Below are positions 1-6,342 of a stretch of 9,796 nucleotides of DNA, piece after piece. The notes below the pieces were generated by a model that was not told the origin of the DNA, did not search any database, and saw nothing but the letters and a program-made list of their open reading frames with translations. Position 1 is the stretch's first letter. The number at the start of each line of letters is the position of its first letter. The position numbers and the translations under genes are program-made. Source of the stretch: Candidatus Poribacteria bacterium (GTDB lineage Bacteria; Poribacteria; WGA-4E; UBA9662); NCBI GenBank assembly GCA_002699335.1, contig PACG01000220.1, positions 1 through 9,796 on the forward strand. Direction: 5' to 3'.

Positions 1-1
1 A

Positions 2-91
2 CTGGTACCAGATGGGGTCCACTTTAGCCCGCAGGGATCATCTTTACTGGGAAAGGCCGTGTCCAACGTCGTCTCTCCCTACCTGACATGA
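2..91 (+). CDS. C-terminal fragment of an SGNH/GDSL-type hydrolase (cut by window edge)
   Basis: The frame starting at base 2 stays open for 29 codons and stops at TGA 89-91. The readable tail begins LVPDGVHFSPQG and ends in a short amphipathic stretch finishing SPYLT. In SGNH/GDSL esterases and lipases the last conserved block is a D-x-x-H motif, typically DGVH followed by L-T/S-P-x-G and a final helix. Here D and H are fragment residues 4 and 7 and would be the catalytic Asp and His. Everything upstream, including the Ser motif, lies outside the window, so substrate and localisation cannot be judged. The gene converges on the minus-strand LamG gene with only 27 bases between their stops. 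The call rests on one short motif plus the position of the stop; it could be another alpha/beta protein with a chance DGVH. Confidence 0.6.
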   Translation: MVPDGVHFSPQGSSLLGKAVSNVVSPYLT

Positions 92-118
92 GAGGTTAAC
101 AAGGATCTAAGCGATCGG

Positions 119-907
119 CTAATAAACGGCTTTAATGGCAGCCCAGTTGGTCGACAGCTTATCTCTAGGTTCTATGGATAATGCCGAGGCTAAGCCTTGT
201 GTCATAATTAGTTGAATTTGCTTCACCGTTAGATCCACGCTAAAAACAGCCACCTCGTCAAATGAGCCGTGCATAAAGACATGGTGGGCTAAGAAATCCC
301 CCATTACCACCTCTTGTGCCTTATCATCTGTATCCATTGGATTGGCTGCGCCAGCTTTCCCATTCAATTTACCATCAACGTATATGTTGTGGTCTTGAAC
401 ATCTTTGGCCTTGTTTGGGAACACAACCGCATGGTGATGCCATTTACCGTCACAGACGTCAACATCTCCCCAGTTATTTCCCCCATTATTTTCAACCCGC
501 AGCCAGCATTTTGCCCCTGCTACATGAGCTCGCACGTAATACTTCTTGGTTGCAACGTTTGGCCCCCACTTGACCCAAGAATGCTCACGAGCGCTTTCAC
601 TTTTAAACCAATACAGAACTGTTCGCGGATCCTGGCCTCCGATACCATGGTAACCTTTGACAATCAAATTGTCATCTTTGCCGTCGTAAACCAAGCCAGT
701 ACCAAACTTACCAGGACCATATTTGACCCCAGATTCCAATGACCCATTTCTTTTGTTATTGGAAGCGTCTTTGGCAACTTTTCCTTTTCCCTCTTCGAAC
801 AGATATGCGATTTCTGCTTTCTCAATGTCAATGGGGGCGGTCAAACCAATTTGGCAAACCATCACTAAACCAAGGCCTAAAACCACCAAACAAAAAGATT
901 TTTCCAT
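119..907 (-). CDS. Exported LamG/concanavalin-A-like domain protein (copy 1)
   Basis: This 262-residue protein begins with a signal peptide (Lys3, hydrophobic residues about 5-22, likely cleavage after LTA at 21-23). The rest is one jelly-roll domain of the LamG/concanavalin-A-like superfamily. Typical marks are LFEEGKG at 36-42, FGTGLVYDGKDD at 68-79, WHHHAVVF at 156-163, IYVDGK at 175-180 and GSFDEVAVF at 214-222. Two cysteines (134 and 152) are kept in the neighbouring copy and could form a disulfide. A short tail ends KLSTNW at 250-255; related tails are common in poribacterial LamG proteins, as far as I recall. The start is well supported: AAAGGAG at 915-921 lies 7 bases before the ATG. 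The gene lies 48 bases downstream of its paralogue on the same strand, so the two are probably cotranscribed. Ligand unknown; carbohydrate or surface-matrix binding is the family expectation, not shown here. Confidence 0.88.
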   Translation of the reverse strand: MEKSFCLVVLGLGLVMVCQIGLTAPIDIEKAEIAYLFEEGKGKVAKDASNNKRNGSLESGVKYGPGKFGTGLVYDGKDDNLIVKGYHGIGGQDPRTVLYWFKSESAREHSWVKWGPNVATKKYYVRAHVAGAKCWLRVENNGGNNWGDVDVCDGKWHHHAVVFPNKAKDVQDHNIYVDGKLNGKAGAANPMDTDDKAQEVVMGDFLAHHVFMHGSFDEVAVFSVDLTVKQIQLIMTQGLASALSIEPRDKLSTNWAAIKAVY

Positions 908-955
908 CTATACACTCCTTTGTGAATGTAATTGGGTGTATCCCAGATATGGAGA

Positions 956-1780
956 TTAATACCTAATTTTGATCATAGCCCAATTGGTTGAAAGTTTGTC
1001 GCCTGCCTCGACGGCAGTTGATTTACCATTTAAGGCTGAAGCCAACCCTTGCGCCACAATCAGTTGAATCTGTTTAGCCGTTAGTTCTACATTAAAAATA
1101 GCAGCTTCATCAAAGGAGCCATGCATGAATGCATGGTGAGCTAAAAAATCTCCCATGACAACTTCTTGTGTTTTGTTGTCAGTATCCATTGCATTGGCCT
1201 TGCCAAACTTCTTATTCAATTTGCCATCCACATAAATATTATGGTCTTGAACATCTTTAGCTCCGTTTGGAAATACCACCGCATGATGATGCCATTTACC
1301 ATCACAGACATTGGCATCGCCCCAATTATTTCCCCCATTATTTTCAATTCGTAGATAGCATTTAGCACCATCTAAGTGGGCTCTAACATAGAACTTCTTG
1401 GTTGCCTCGTTAGGCCCCCATTTGACCCATGAGTGCTCTCGAGCACTAGCACTTTTAAACCAATACAGAACCGTTCTTGCCTGCTTACCACCAAGGCCAC
1501 GATAACCTTTGACAATTAAATTATCATCTTTACCATCGTAAACTAATCCAGTACCAAATTTGCCCGGACCATATTTGACACCACCTTCCAAGGTGCCGTG
1601 CCTTTTATTGGAGGAGATGTCTTGGGCCGTTTGGCCCTTACCTTCTTCAAATAAATAGGCCACTTCTATCGTTTTGATATCTATTTTTTGCGATGTTATC
1701 CCACTTGGGGCAGCAGACGCTGTCCATACCACCAACATATTTATTCCCAAAATTACTAAACAACTAAAAAACAATCGCAT
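956..1780 (-). CDS. Exported LamG/concanavalin-A-like domain protein (copy 2), start revised
   Basis: Paralogue of the next gene downstream; about 80% of positions match across the LamG domain by hand count. The longest frame starts at ATG 1798, but no ribosome binding site precedes it. The ATG at 1778-1780, six codons later, has GGAGGT at 1786-1791 with a 5-base spacer, so I place the start there (274 residues). From that start the N-terminus is a clean signal peptide, MRLFFSCLVILG onward, with cleavage expected after ASA. The mature part has the same landmarks as the neighbour: LFEEGKG, FGTGLVYDGKDD, WHHHAVVF, IYVDGK and GSFDEAAIF, plus the conserved cysteine pair. The C-terminal linker is somewhat longer and ends KLSTNWAMIKIRY. 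It is the first gene of a probable two-gene unit, facing away from the NFACT gene. No enzymatic motif is visible; function unknown beyond probable extracellular binding. Confidence 0.87.
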   Translation of the reverse strand: MRLFFSCLVILGINMLVVWTASAAPSGITSQKIDIKTIEVAYLFEEGKGQTAQDISSNKRHGTLEGGVKYGPGKFGTGLVYDGKDDNLIVKGYRGLGGKQARTVLYWFKSASAREHSWVKWGPNEATKKFYVRAHLDGAKCYLRIENNGGNNWGDANVCDGKWHHHAVVFPNGAKDVQDHNIYVDGKLNKKFGKANAMDTDNKTQEVVMGDFLAHHAFMHGSFDEAAIFNVELTAKQIQLIVAQGLASALNGKSTAVEAGDKLSTNWAMIKIRY

Positions 1781-1982
1781 TATCCACCTCCAATTCATCT
1801 AATTGAAATCTGGCTCGCAACCTAAAACACTGCTTTACAGGATTGCAAGGGACAATATTGCGGAACCATGTCTGTTTTCACAAAAGCGTCTGCTTTTTTT
1901 GCGTGAATTACACTAATCAAAGCAGAAAGTCAATGAGTGAAGTTTACGTCAACACATCGAACACTATCACCGTCTGTCTTTT

Positions 1983-2015
1983 TTGTCAATAGAATTCGTA
2001 GCAATATGCTAAAAT
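1983..2015 (+). promoter_or_regulatory. Candidate sigma70-type promoter for the NFACT gene
   Basis: TTGTCA at 1983-1988 resembles a -35 box. Two -10 readings are possible: TATGCT at 2005-2010 (16-base spacer) or TAAAAT at 2010-2015 preceded by TGC, an extended -10. Transcription would begin near 2022, giving a short leader that contains the ribosome binding site AGGAGAG at 2049-2055. Inferred from consensus only. Confidence 0.4.
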
Positions 2016-2059
2016 AGTGACTGGGTTCACCCGTTGGAAGGGAAAAACAGGAGAGAACG

Positions 2060-3832
2060 ATGGACAGCCTTATCTTACGTCGATTAATCGTAGAATATCA
2101 ACGCTTGTTGAGGAATAGTGTTATCCGACATGTACAACAGTTAGATGCCCACACCATTGCGCTCAAGATTTCGCCAGACAGGCAGATTTTGGCTAAAAAC
2201 ACCGATGTCAGATCAACTGTTTACCTGCTGATTTCCTCTCATGCTGTTCACGCGCGGACACATCTACTCCCTGACCAACCTAAAGGTCAAAAACAGTCTC
2301 ACTTCGCAGAATTTCTGTTTCGCCACCTGGCACGAGGTCTCATCACCGATATCCAGCAGATTGGATGGGACCGAATTATGCAGATCACTGTCCAACCCTA
2401 CACCGAACTACTGGAACCGGACCCAAAATCGTTAATAGTCGAGTTAATGGGCAAGCATAGCAACATTATTTTAGTCGATCAATCGACGGGAAAGATCCTG
2501 GAAAGCATCAAGCATATCGATGACTCGATGAGTCGTGTCCGAACGGTAGAACCCGGAGAGCCCTACCAACTGCCGCCTCAATTCGACAAGGCAGATCCAC
2601 TGGAACTGGATGTTGAAGGTTGGTTCGAGATATTTACCGATACGCCACTGTCCTGGCGGAAACTGATGCAGGCAATTGACGGCATTAGCCCGGCGATCGC
2701 AAAAGAGATTATTTATCGAGCCAACCGTGAATCTTCCTCCTTAGAAACCAAAGGAGCGTTGGATTCTCAGTCGGCATCCAATTCACTTGACCTGGAGCAG
2801 GTCTGGCTGGTCTTCGACCAGGTTCGCGCTGAATGGACCTCAAAGGCAGGCCAACCACAAATTGTAACCGATGGCCAGCAGAGCCTCGTCTCAACCATCG
2901 CTTTGCAACAACTTGCTGGCGCAACCAGTCAATACTTCGAAACCGTCAGCGATGCCGTCTATGCTTACTATCATGCTATCGAGCAGAAAGAGGTCATGCA
3001 ACGCCAATCCCAGGCTTTGCGACAAATGCTCAAGAAACGGCAACAGGCGGTGGAACGCAAGCTAAACCAACTTTGGGATGATCTGGAAACTGCGGATAAG
3101 GCTGAAGTGTTTCGGCAGGAGGGCGAGTTGCTAACTGCTAACCTACACCGGATTAAGTACGGTCAGGTTGAGGTCGAAGTTCTAGATTACTACGACTCTG
3201 ATCTAAAGATGCGAAAACTGAGGCTGGATCCGGGGATGAGCCCATCCCAAAATGCGCAACAGTTATTTAAACAATATACCAAGGCCAAGCGGGGATGGTC
3301 GGTCATCCAACAGTTAGTCTCTGATAATGAGGCCGAACTAGAAGTTATCGACCATTACCGGATACAGGTCGAAACGGCCGATACAGTTGAAGGCTTACTC
3401 TCCATCCGACGCCAATTGGCCAGCAAAGGTTGGATCAGCGATAAAAGCAGATCTAAAAATCGGAACAACCAGAGCGAAACAACGTTTCGGAGATATACTT
3501 CACCAGACGGGTTTCAGATCTACGTTGGTAGGAATAGTAATGAAAACGATCTCCTGCTACGACGGGTGGCAAAGAGTAACGATATGTGGCTACACGCTCG
3601 GCAAATACACGGTTCTCATGTGATTATCCGTAATCCGGAACGCAAGCCAGGCATTCCGATGCCAACGTTGCTACTGGCGGCCCAAATCGCTGCTGCTAAT
3701 AGCAAAGGCAGGCACTCCAGCCATGTGCCTGTCGATTATACCTGGTTTAAACATGTGATGAAGCGACGAGGTGCTGGCTTTGTCCACTATACCCATCAAA
3801 AGACGTTAAGTGTCGAGCCGAGGGTTCTCTAA
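2060..3832 (+). CDS. rqcH: NFACT-family ribosome quality control protein (RqcH/Rqc2 homologue)
   Basis: At 590 residues this matches the usual size of bacterial RqcH (older name: fibronectin-binding protein A-like). RqcH binds stalled 50S subunits carrying peptidyl-tRNA and directs C-terminal alanine tailing of the nascent chain in the cytoplasm. Domain order is complete. NFACT-N covers about 1-220 and includes ELMGKHSNIILVD, a family hallmark, and WDRI, whose Asp104-Arg105 align with the D-R pair needed for tRNA binding in Bacillus RqcH. A helix-hairpin-helix-like segment GISPAIAKEI follows near 210. Coiled-coil helices rich in Q, K, R and E span about 308-365, then a middle helical part. 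NFACT-R (DUF814) covers 476-590 with YTSPDGFQIYVGRN, NDMWLHAR, GSHVIIRNP and VPVDYT. AGGAGAG at 2049-2055 precedes the ATG by four bases. It stands alone, divergent from the LamG pair. Fibronectin binding is a legacy name, not an expected role here. Confidence 0.93.
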   Translation: MDSLILRRLIVEYQRLLRNSVIRHVQQLDAHTIALKISPDRQILAKNTDVRSTVYLLISSHAVHARTHLLPDQPKGQKQSHFAEFLFRHLARGLITDIQQIGWDRIMQITVQPYTELLEPDPKSLIVELMGKHSNIILVDQSTGKILESIKHIDDSMSRVRTVEPGEPYQLPPQFDKADPLELDVEGWFEIFTDTPLSWRKLMQAIDGISPAIAKEIIYRANRESSSLETKGALDSQSASNSLDLEQVWLVFDQVRAEWTSKAGQPQIVTDGQQSLVSTIALQQLAGATSQYFETVSDAVYAYYHAIEQKEVMQRQSQALRQMLKKRQQAVERKLNQLWDDLETADKAEVFRQEGELLTANLHRIKYGQVEVEVLDYYDSDLKMRKLRLDPGMSPSQNAQQLFKQYTKAKRGWSVIQQLVSDNEAELEVIDHYRIQVETADTVEGLLSIRRQLASKGWISDKSRSKNRNNQSETTFRRYTSPDGFQIYVGRNSNENDLLLRRVAKSNDMWLHARQIHGSHVIIRNPERKPGIPMPTLLLAAQIAAANSKGRHSSHVPVDYTWFKHVMKRRGAGFVHYTHQKTLSVEPRVL

Positions 3833-3886
3833 CCTGGGCCAGTCGAGACAATTATTTGACCGTGGCATTGCTTTGAACAGAAAAGT

Positions 3887-3918
3887 TTGATACCATTTAC
3901 CTAACGGATTGATATAAT
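3887..3918 (+). promoter_or_regulatory. Candidate promoter for the hexaheme cytochrome gene
   Basis: A perfect TATAAT at 3913-3918 lies 28 bases before the GTG start. The only -35-like hexamer nearby, TTGATA at 3887-3892, is 20 bases upstream, longer than ideal, so an activator or a weak -35 would be needed. Transcription would start near 3925, leaving a very short leader with GGAG at 3938-3941. Confidence 0.45.
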
Positions 3919-3946
3919 CACCCTCAATTCGGAATTCGGAGTAATT

Positions 3947-4825
3947 GTGAAAATACAACTGATTTTATGGACACTTGGCTTGATGCTAATTGGCATTCTT
4001 ACAATTCATCAGATACCTGCCATTCCCGCAAACGAAGATCAGGACGGGCAAAACAATCCTTTTCAGGAAAAGTGCTTTACCTGCCATGCTGAGGAGGTGG
4101 CTTACCAAGAGTGGCATCAATCCAACCACAAGCATGCTTTGGTCAACCTGATTGAAGGCAAGTACGAAACGCGTGATTCCTGCTTGGGCTGTCATTCTGC
4201 TGGTTACACTCAATTTAACAGTGGCGAATGGAGAACACCCGGTGAACAGATCTCTTTGAAAACGGCGGTCAATGCAGTCTCCTGTTCTTTTTGCCACCTT
4301 CATAGCAGTACTCGTGAGCACTACCTGACTAAAAACCCGAAAACACTTTGTACCTCCTGCCACAAGATGGATTGCGGTTGTGCCGGGGCCGGTATTATCC
4401 ATCAGTCACAGTCAGAGATGTTCATGGGACGACTAGGAGCTGGTGTCAAACGGATGCCGTCCAGACATTCCAAGATTATGAAAAACCGGTGTATCTATTG
4501 CCATATGGACAAGGACACCCCCAAGACAGTCGCCAAGCACGGAGGGCACACCTTCAAAGCGGACTACTCGACCTGCGCACGATGCCATGAGGATATGAAC
4601 ACCAAGATACAGCAATACCGGGAAAGCATCACTAATAAAATGGTGCAAGTCAAACAGATACTGGACGTCGCCACCGATTTTGAGTCCAAGGCTTATCAAG
4701 ATGCCAAGCTGAACTACGACATGGTCAAAGGGGATGCCGGTTTCGGCATGCACAATCCGCTCTATGCACAGGCACTACTCGACTATGCGTTAACCCTGGA
4801 AGATCAAATTGTATCTGCTGAATAA
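3947..4825 (+). CDS. Exported hexaheme cytochrome c, cytochrome c554/c3-like
   Basis: This 292-residue protein has an N-terminal hydrophobic segment (about 4-21) acting as signal peptide or anchor, then six CxxCH haem c motifs at 43-47, 79-83, 113-117, 135-139, 182-186 and 210-214. Extra histidines (for example 57, 61, 63, 152, 174, 198 and 201) could supply distal ligands. The spacing, the phrase AEEVAYQEWHQSNH after the first haem and the motif FGMHNPLYAQALLDYA in the C-terminal helices resemble cytochrome c554/multihaem cytochrome families; the HNP-x-YA-x-x-LL motif is also seen in NrfA-type proteins. NrfA's CxxCK catalytic haem is absent, so it is more likely an electron carrier than a nitrite reductase. 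The start is GTG with GGAG at 3938-3941, a 5-base spacer. It would act in the periplasm and needs a cytochrome c maturation system not present here. Its redox partner is unknown. Confidence 0.9.
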   Translation: MKIQLILWTLGLMLIGILTIHQIPAIPANEDQDGQNNPFQEKCFTCHAEEVAYQEWHQSNHKHALVNLIEGKYETRDSCLGCHSAGYTQFNSGEWRTPGEQISLKTAVNAVSCSFCHLHSSTREHYLTKNPKTLCTSCHKMDCGCAGAGIIHQSQSEMFMGRLGAGVKRMPSRHSKIMKNRCIYCHMDKDTPKTVAKHGGHTFKADYSTCARCHEDMNTKIQQYRESITNKMVQVKQILDVATDFESKAYQDAKLNYDMVKGDAGFGMHNPLYAQALLDYALTLEDQIVSAE

Positions 4826-4970
4826 GAAGAATAAGTGGGTCAAAAGTCACCGTGGGCAGTAGTTTTATAATAGACCTGGTGGTGCAGAACGATTCCCACG
4901 CAAAGGGGAAACTGTGGAGTTTTGTCCGTCGGTGCAGCACGAACTAATGAGTGAAAAAATATCGCTATTA

Positions 4971-5625
4971 GGGGTTGTTAATATGCACGCTAACCAGATA
5001 ATGGTACACGCCAAGTTGAGCCTGGACCTGAAGTTTTGCGATCCCGCTTTTCATGGCGCGTGGCTAGACGGCGAAACTGTTTAATTCGATTGAAGAAGCG
5101 CTCAACCAGGTTGTGTTCTTTGTACCAGTGATGATCAGGCTCTCGTTGTTGATTGCCATTGCTAGGCGGTGGCATGACCGCCCGGCTATCATGCCTGGGA
5201 TCATTTGGATCAAATCACGAGCATCGTATGCTTGGTCGGCAATCACCATGTCAGAATCAAAACCTTCGATCAAGGTTGAAGCCTGGGCGATATCGCAATC
5301 TTGACCCGCAGCGGAGACATGGTTCCAGCACATGTTTCCAAACGCCTTCTGCCCCCAACGAGAGGGCCACTGTACACACAGTTTCTAGTTGCCAAAGGGA
5401 GCAAGCGGGTCGGGCTAAGGCAACCCGGTCCATGCAATCTACCGCGCAGTTTCAAGGAACAAGCGCTTGACCTCGCTCGCTCGTTCTTGTCAGGGGCACC
5501 CTCCTAGTCTGGCAGAAGATCCTTGATGCGTTCCCACTGGTCGTCTCGCAATGGTTTTCTGTTCATATAATCCTTTCTCCAATAGCCACGGTATGCACTA
5601 ACGATTAATGAATGTTAACAGTTCC
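4971..5625 (-). mobile_element. Degenerate, internally deleted IS5-family insertion sequence
   Basis: The element is recognised by its transposase remains (separate entry). Candidate ends: GGGGTTGTTAATATGCA at 4971-4987, and at 5609-5625 its imperfect inverted partner, reading GGAACTGTTAACATTCA on the minus strand (12 of 17 positions match). Both are flanked by TA (4969-4970 and 5626-5627), as expected for the target duplication of the IS427 subgroup, but two bases can match by chance. The length of about 655 is short of the roughly 850 bases usual for such elements, in line with the internal deletion seen in the transposase. The IS identity is solid; the exact ends are tentative. Confidence 0.75.
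4990..5566 (-). pseudogene. IS5-family DDE transposase pseudogene
   Basis: Remains of an IS427-like transposase can be followed on the minus strand through changing frames. The start is MNRKPLRDDQWERIKDLLPD from ATG 5564-5566 with GGAGAAAGGA upstream, ended by TAG at 5504-5506. In another frame come RLFLETAR and a W-T-G-x-P block with TAG codons at 5439-5441, 5415-5417 and 5385-5387. After that EGVWKHVLEP is readable, then a jump straight to QDCDIAQASTLIEGF and ADQAYDARDLI (second catalytic Asp). Another frame gives YKEHNLVERFFNRIKQFRR (catalytic Glu and the DDE C-terminal signature) and then LACTIIWL. By comparison with the family about 80-90 residues are missing in the middle, including the first catalytic Asp. 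At least three frameshifts and four stops are present, so no active transposase can be made. Confidence 0.85.
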
Positions 5626-5796
5626 TAGTTTCCAGGGCTAAAAAACCAGCTGCTATAGGAAACAAGAGAACTGGAAAGGCGGCACTAAATTTAGAGAGAT
5701 ACTGCCCACATGGAACTATGTCTGCAGGCTAGCTTTCTGACAGAGAAAACGGGAAGTAATTTTTGACCTGTTACTACTACATGCAAATCTAAACGG

Positions 5797-6270
5797 ATGA
5801 AAGGGAGTTTAACCGCAACACTGATTTTTAGATCTATGGAGATCACAGATCTACCAGTTGCTCTGCGTATTGAGCGACAGTCCTTCGCAACACCATGGAG
5901 TAAAACCACATTTCGTCAAGCACTAAGTGAGAAACACACACACTCACATCTCTTAGTAGCGGTGTTAGAAGAAACAGTGGTGGCCTATGCTCATTTTATA
6001 CTGATCACAGGAGATGTACATATTACCAATTTCGCTGTTGATCTAGCTTATCGCCGACGAGGAATTGGCAAAGCGTTACTGAAAGAAACATTAGATCGAA
6101 TAAAAAAAATGGGGGGGGAGTTAGTCTTTTTAGAGGTTAGGGTTAGTAACTTGGCGGCTCAGAATCTATACCGACAGTTCGGTTTTCAGATCCATTCTAT
6201 TCGGAAAAAATACTATTCTGACAACGGCGAAGATGCCTATTTGTTGTGGATTCCAGAACTTTCTAACTAA
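5797..6270 (+). CDS. rimI: Ribosomal protein S18-alanine N-acetyltransferase (GNAT family)
   Basis: At 157 residues this fits RimI, a cytoplasmic GNAT enzyme that transfers an acetyl group from acetyl-CoA to the N-terminal alanine of ribosomal protein S18. Visible motifs: DLPVALRIERQSFATPWS at 18-35, the RimI-type N-terminal segment; the acetyl-CoA pyrophosphate loop YRRRGIGKALL at 85-95; LEVRVSN with Glu113; and LYRQFGF with Tyr125, the Glu/Tyr pair spaced as E103/Y115 in E. coli RimI. The end GEDAYLLWI is typical of the subfamily. The start is uncertain: ATG 5797 has no ribosome binding site before it, while AAGGGAG at 5801-5807 lies inside the frame and would better serve a later, non-ATG start such as CTG 5821, which fits where family alignments begin. 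An A8-T-G8 run at 6102-6118 sits in the coding region. It is convergent with guaA across 72 bases; the window shows no tsaB or tsaD neighbour. Confidence 0.87.
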   Translation: MKGSLTATLIFRSMEITDLPVALRIERQSFATPWSKTTFRQALSEKHTHSHLLVAVLEETVVAYAHFILITGDVHITNFAVDLAYRRRGIGKALLKETLDRIKKMGGELVFLEVRVSNLAAQNLYRQFGFQIHSIRKKYYSDNGEDAYLLWIPELSN

Positions 6271-6342
6271 ACGGTTAGCGAACTTTGCATGTAGTGTAAC
6301 TCGTGCTGAATGAGCGCATGACCCACGCCAACAGGTCAACAC

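Noticed and set aside
314..742. Plus-strand open frame of 142 codons opposite LamG copy 1, and a similar shadow in copy 2.
   Set aside because: It is the mirror of a strongly conserved minus-strand domain with signal peptide and ribosome binding site. Its translation has no domain signs.
1890..1910. AAAAGC-GTCT-GCTTTT followed by more T, terminator-like, between LamG copy 2 and rqcH.
   Set aside because: The stem has only two G-C pairs and the T-run is part of the stem. No plus-strand gene ends there, and on the minus strand there is no U-run. Probably incidental.
1907..1933. Minus-strand promoter for the LamG pair: TTGACT (1928-1933) with TGTAAT (1907-1912).
   Set aside because: The hexamers are good but the spacer is only 15 bases and the leader would be over 110 bases. 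Too weak to list as a feature.
3986..4402. Minus-strand open frame of 138 codons inside the cytochrome gene.
   Set aside because: The plus strand encodes the CxxCH motifs here with a proper start; the reverse frame is a shadow.
4896..4915. CACGCAAAGGGGAAAC resembles the 5' core of the GEMM (cyclic di-GMP-I) riboswitch.
   Set aside because: The second half of the aptamer (the GGACGCAAAGCC-like strand and tetraloop receptor) is not present in the next 100 bases, and no gene follows before the IS relic. A covariance scan would settle it.
4860..5070. Open plus-strand frame without ATG near its start (readable pieces include ERFPRKGETVEFCPSVQHE) running from the cytochrome spacer into the IS relic.
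   Set aside because: It crosses the likely IS boundary into the antisense of the transposase relic and shows no recognisable domain, so a chance open frame is more likely.
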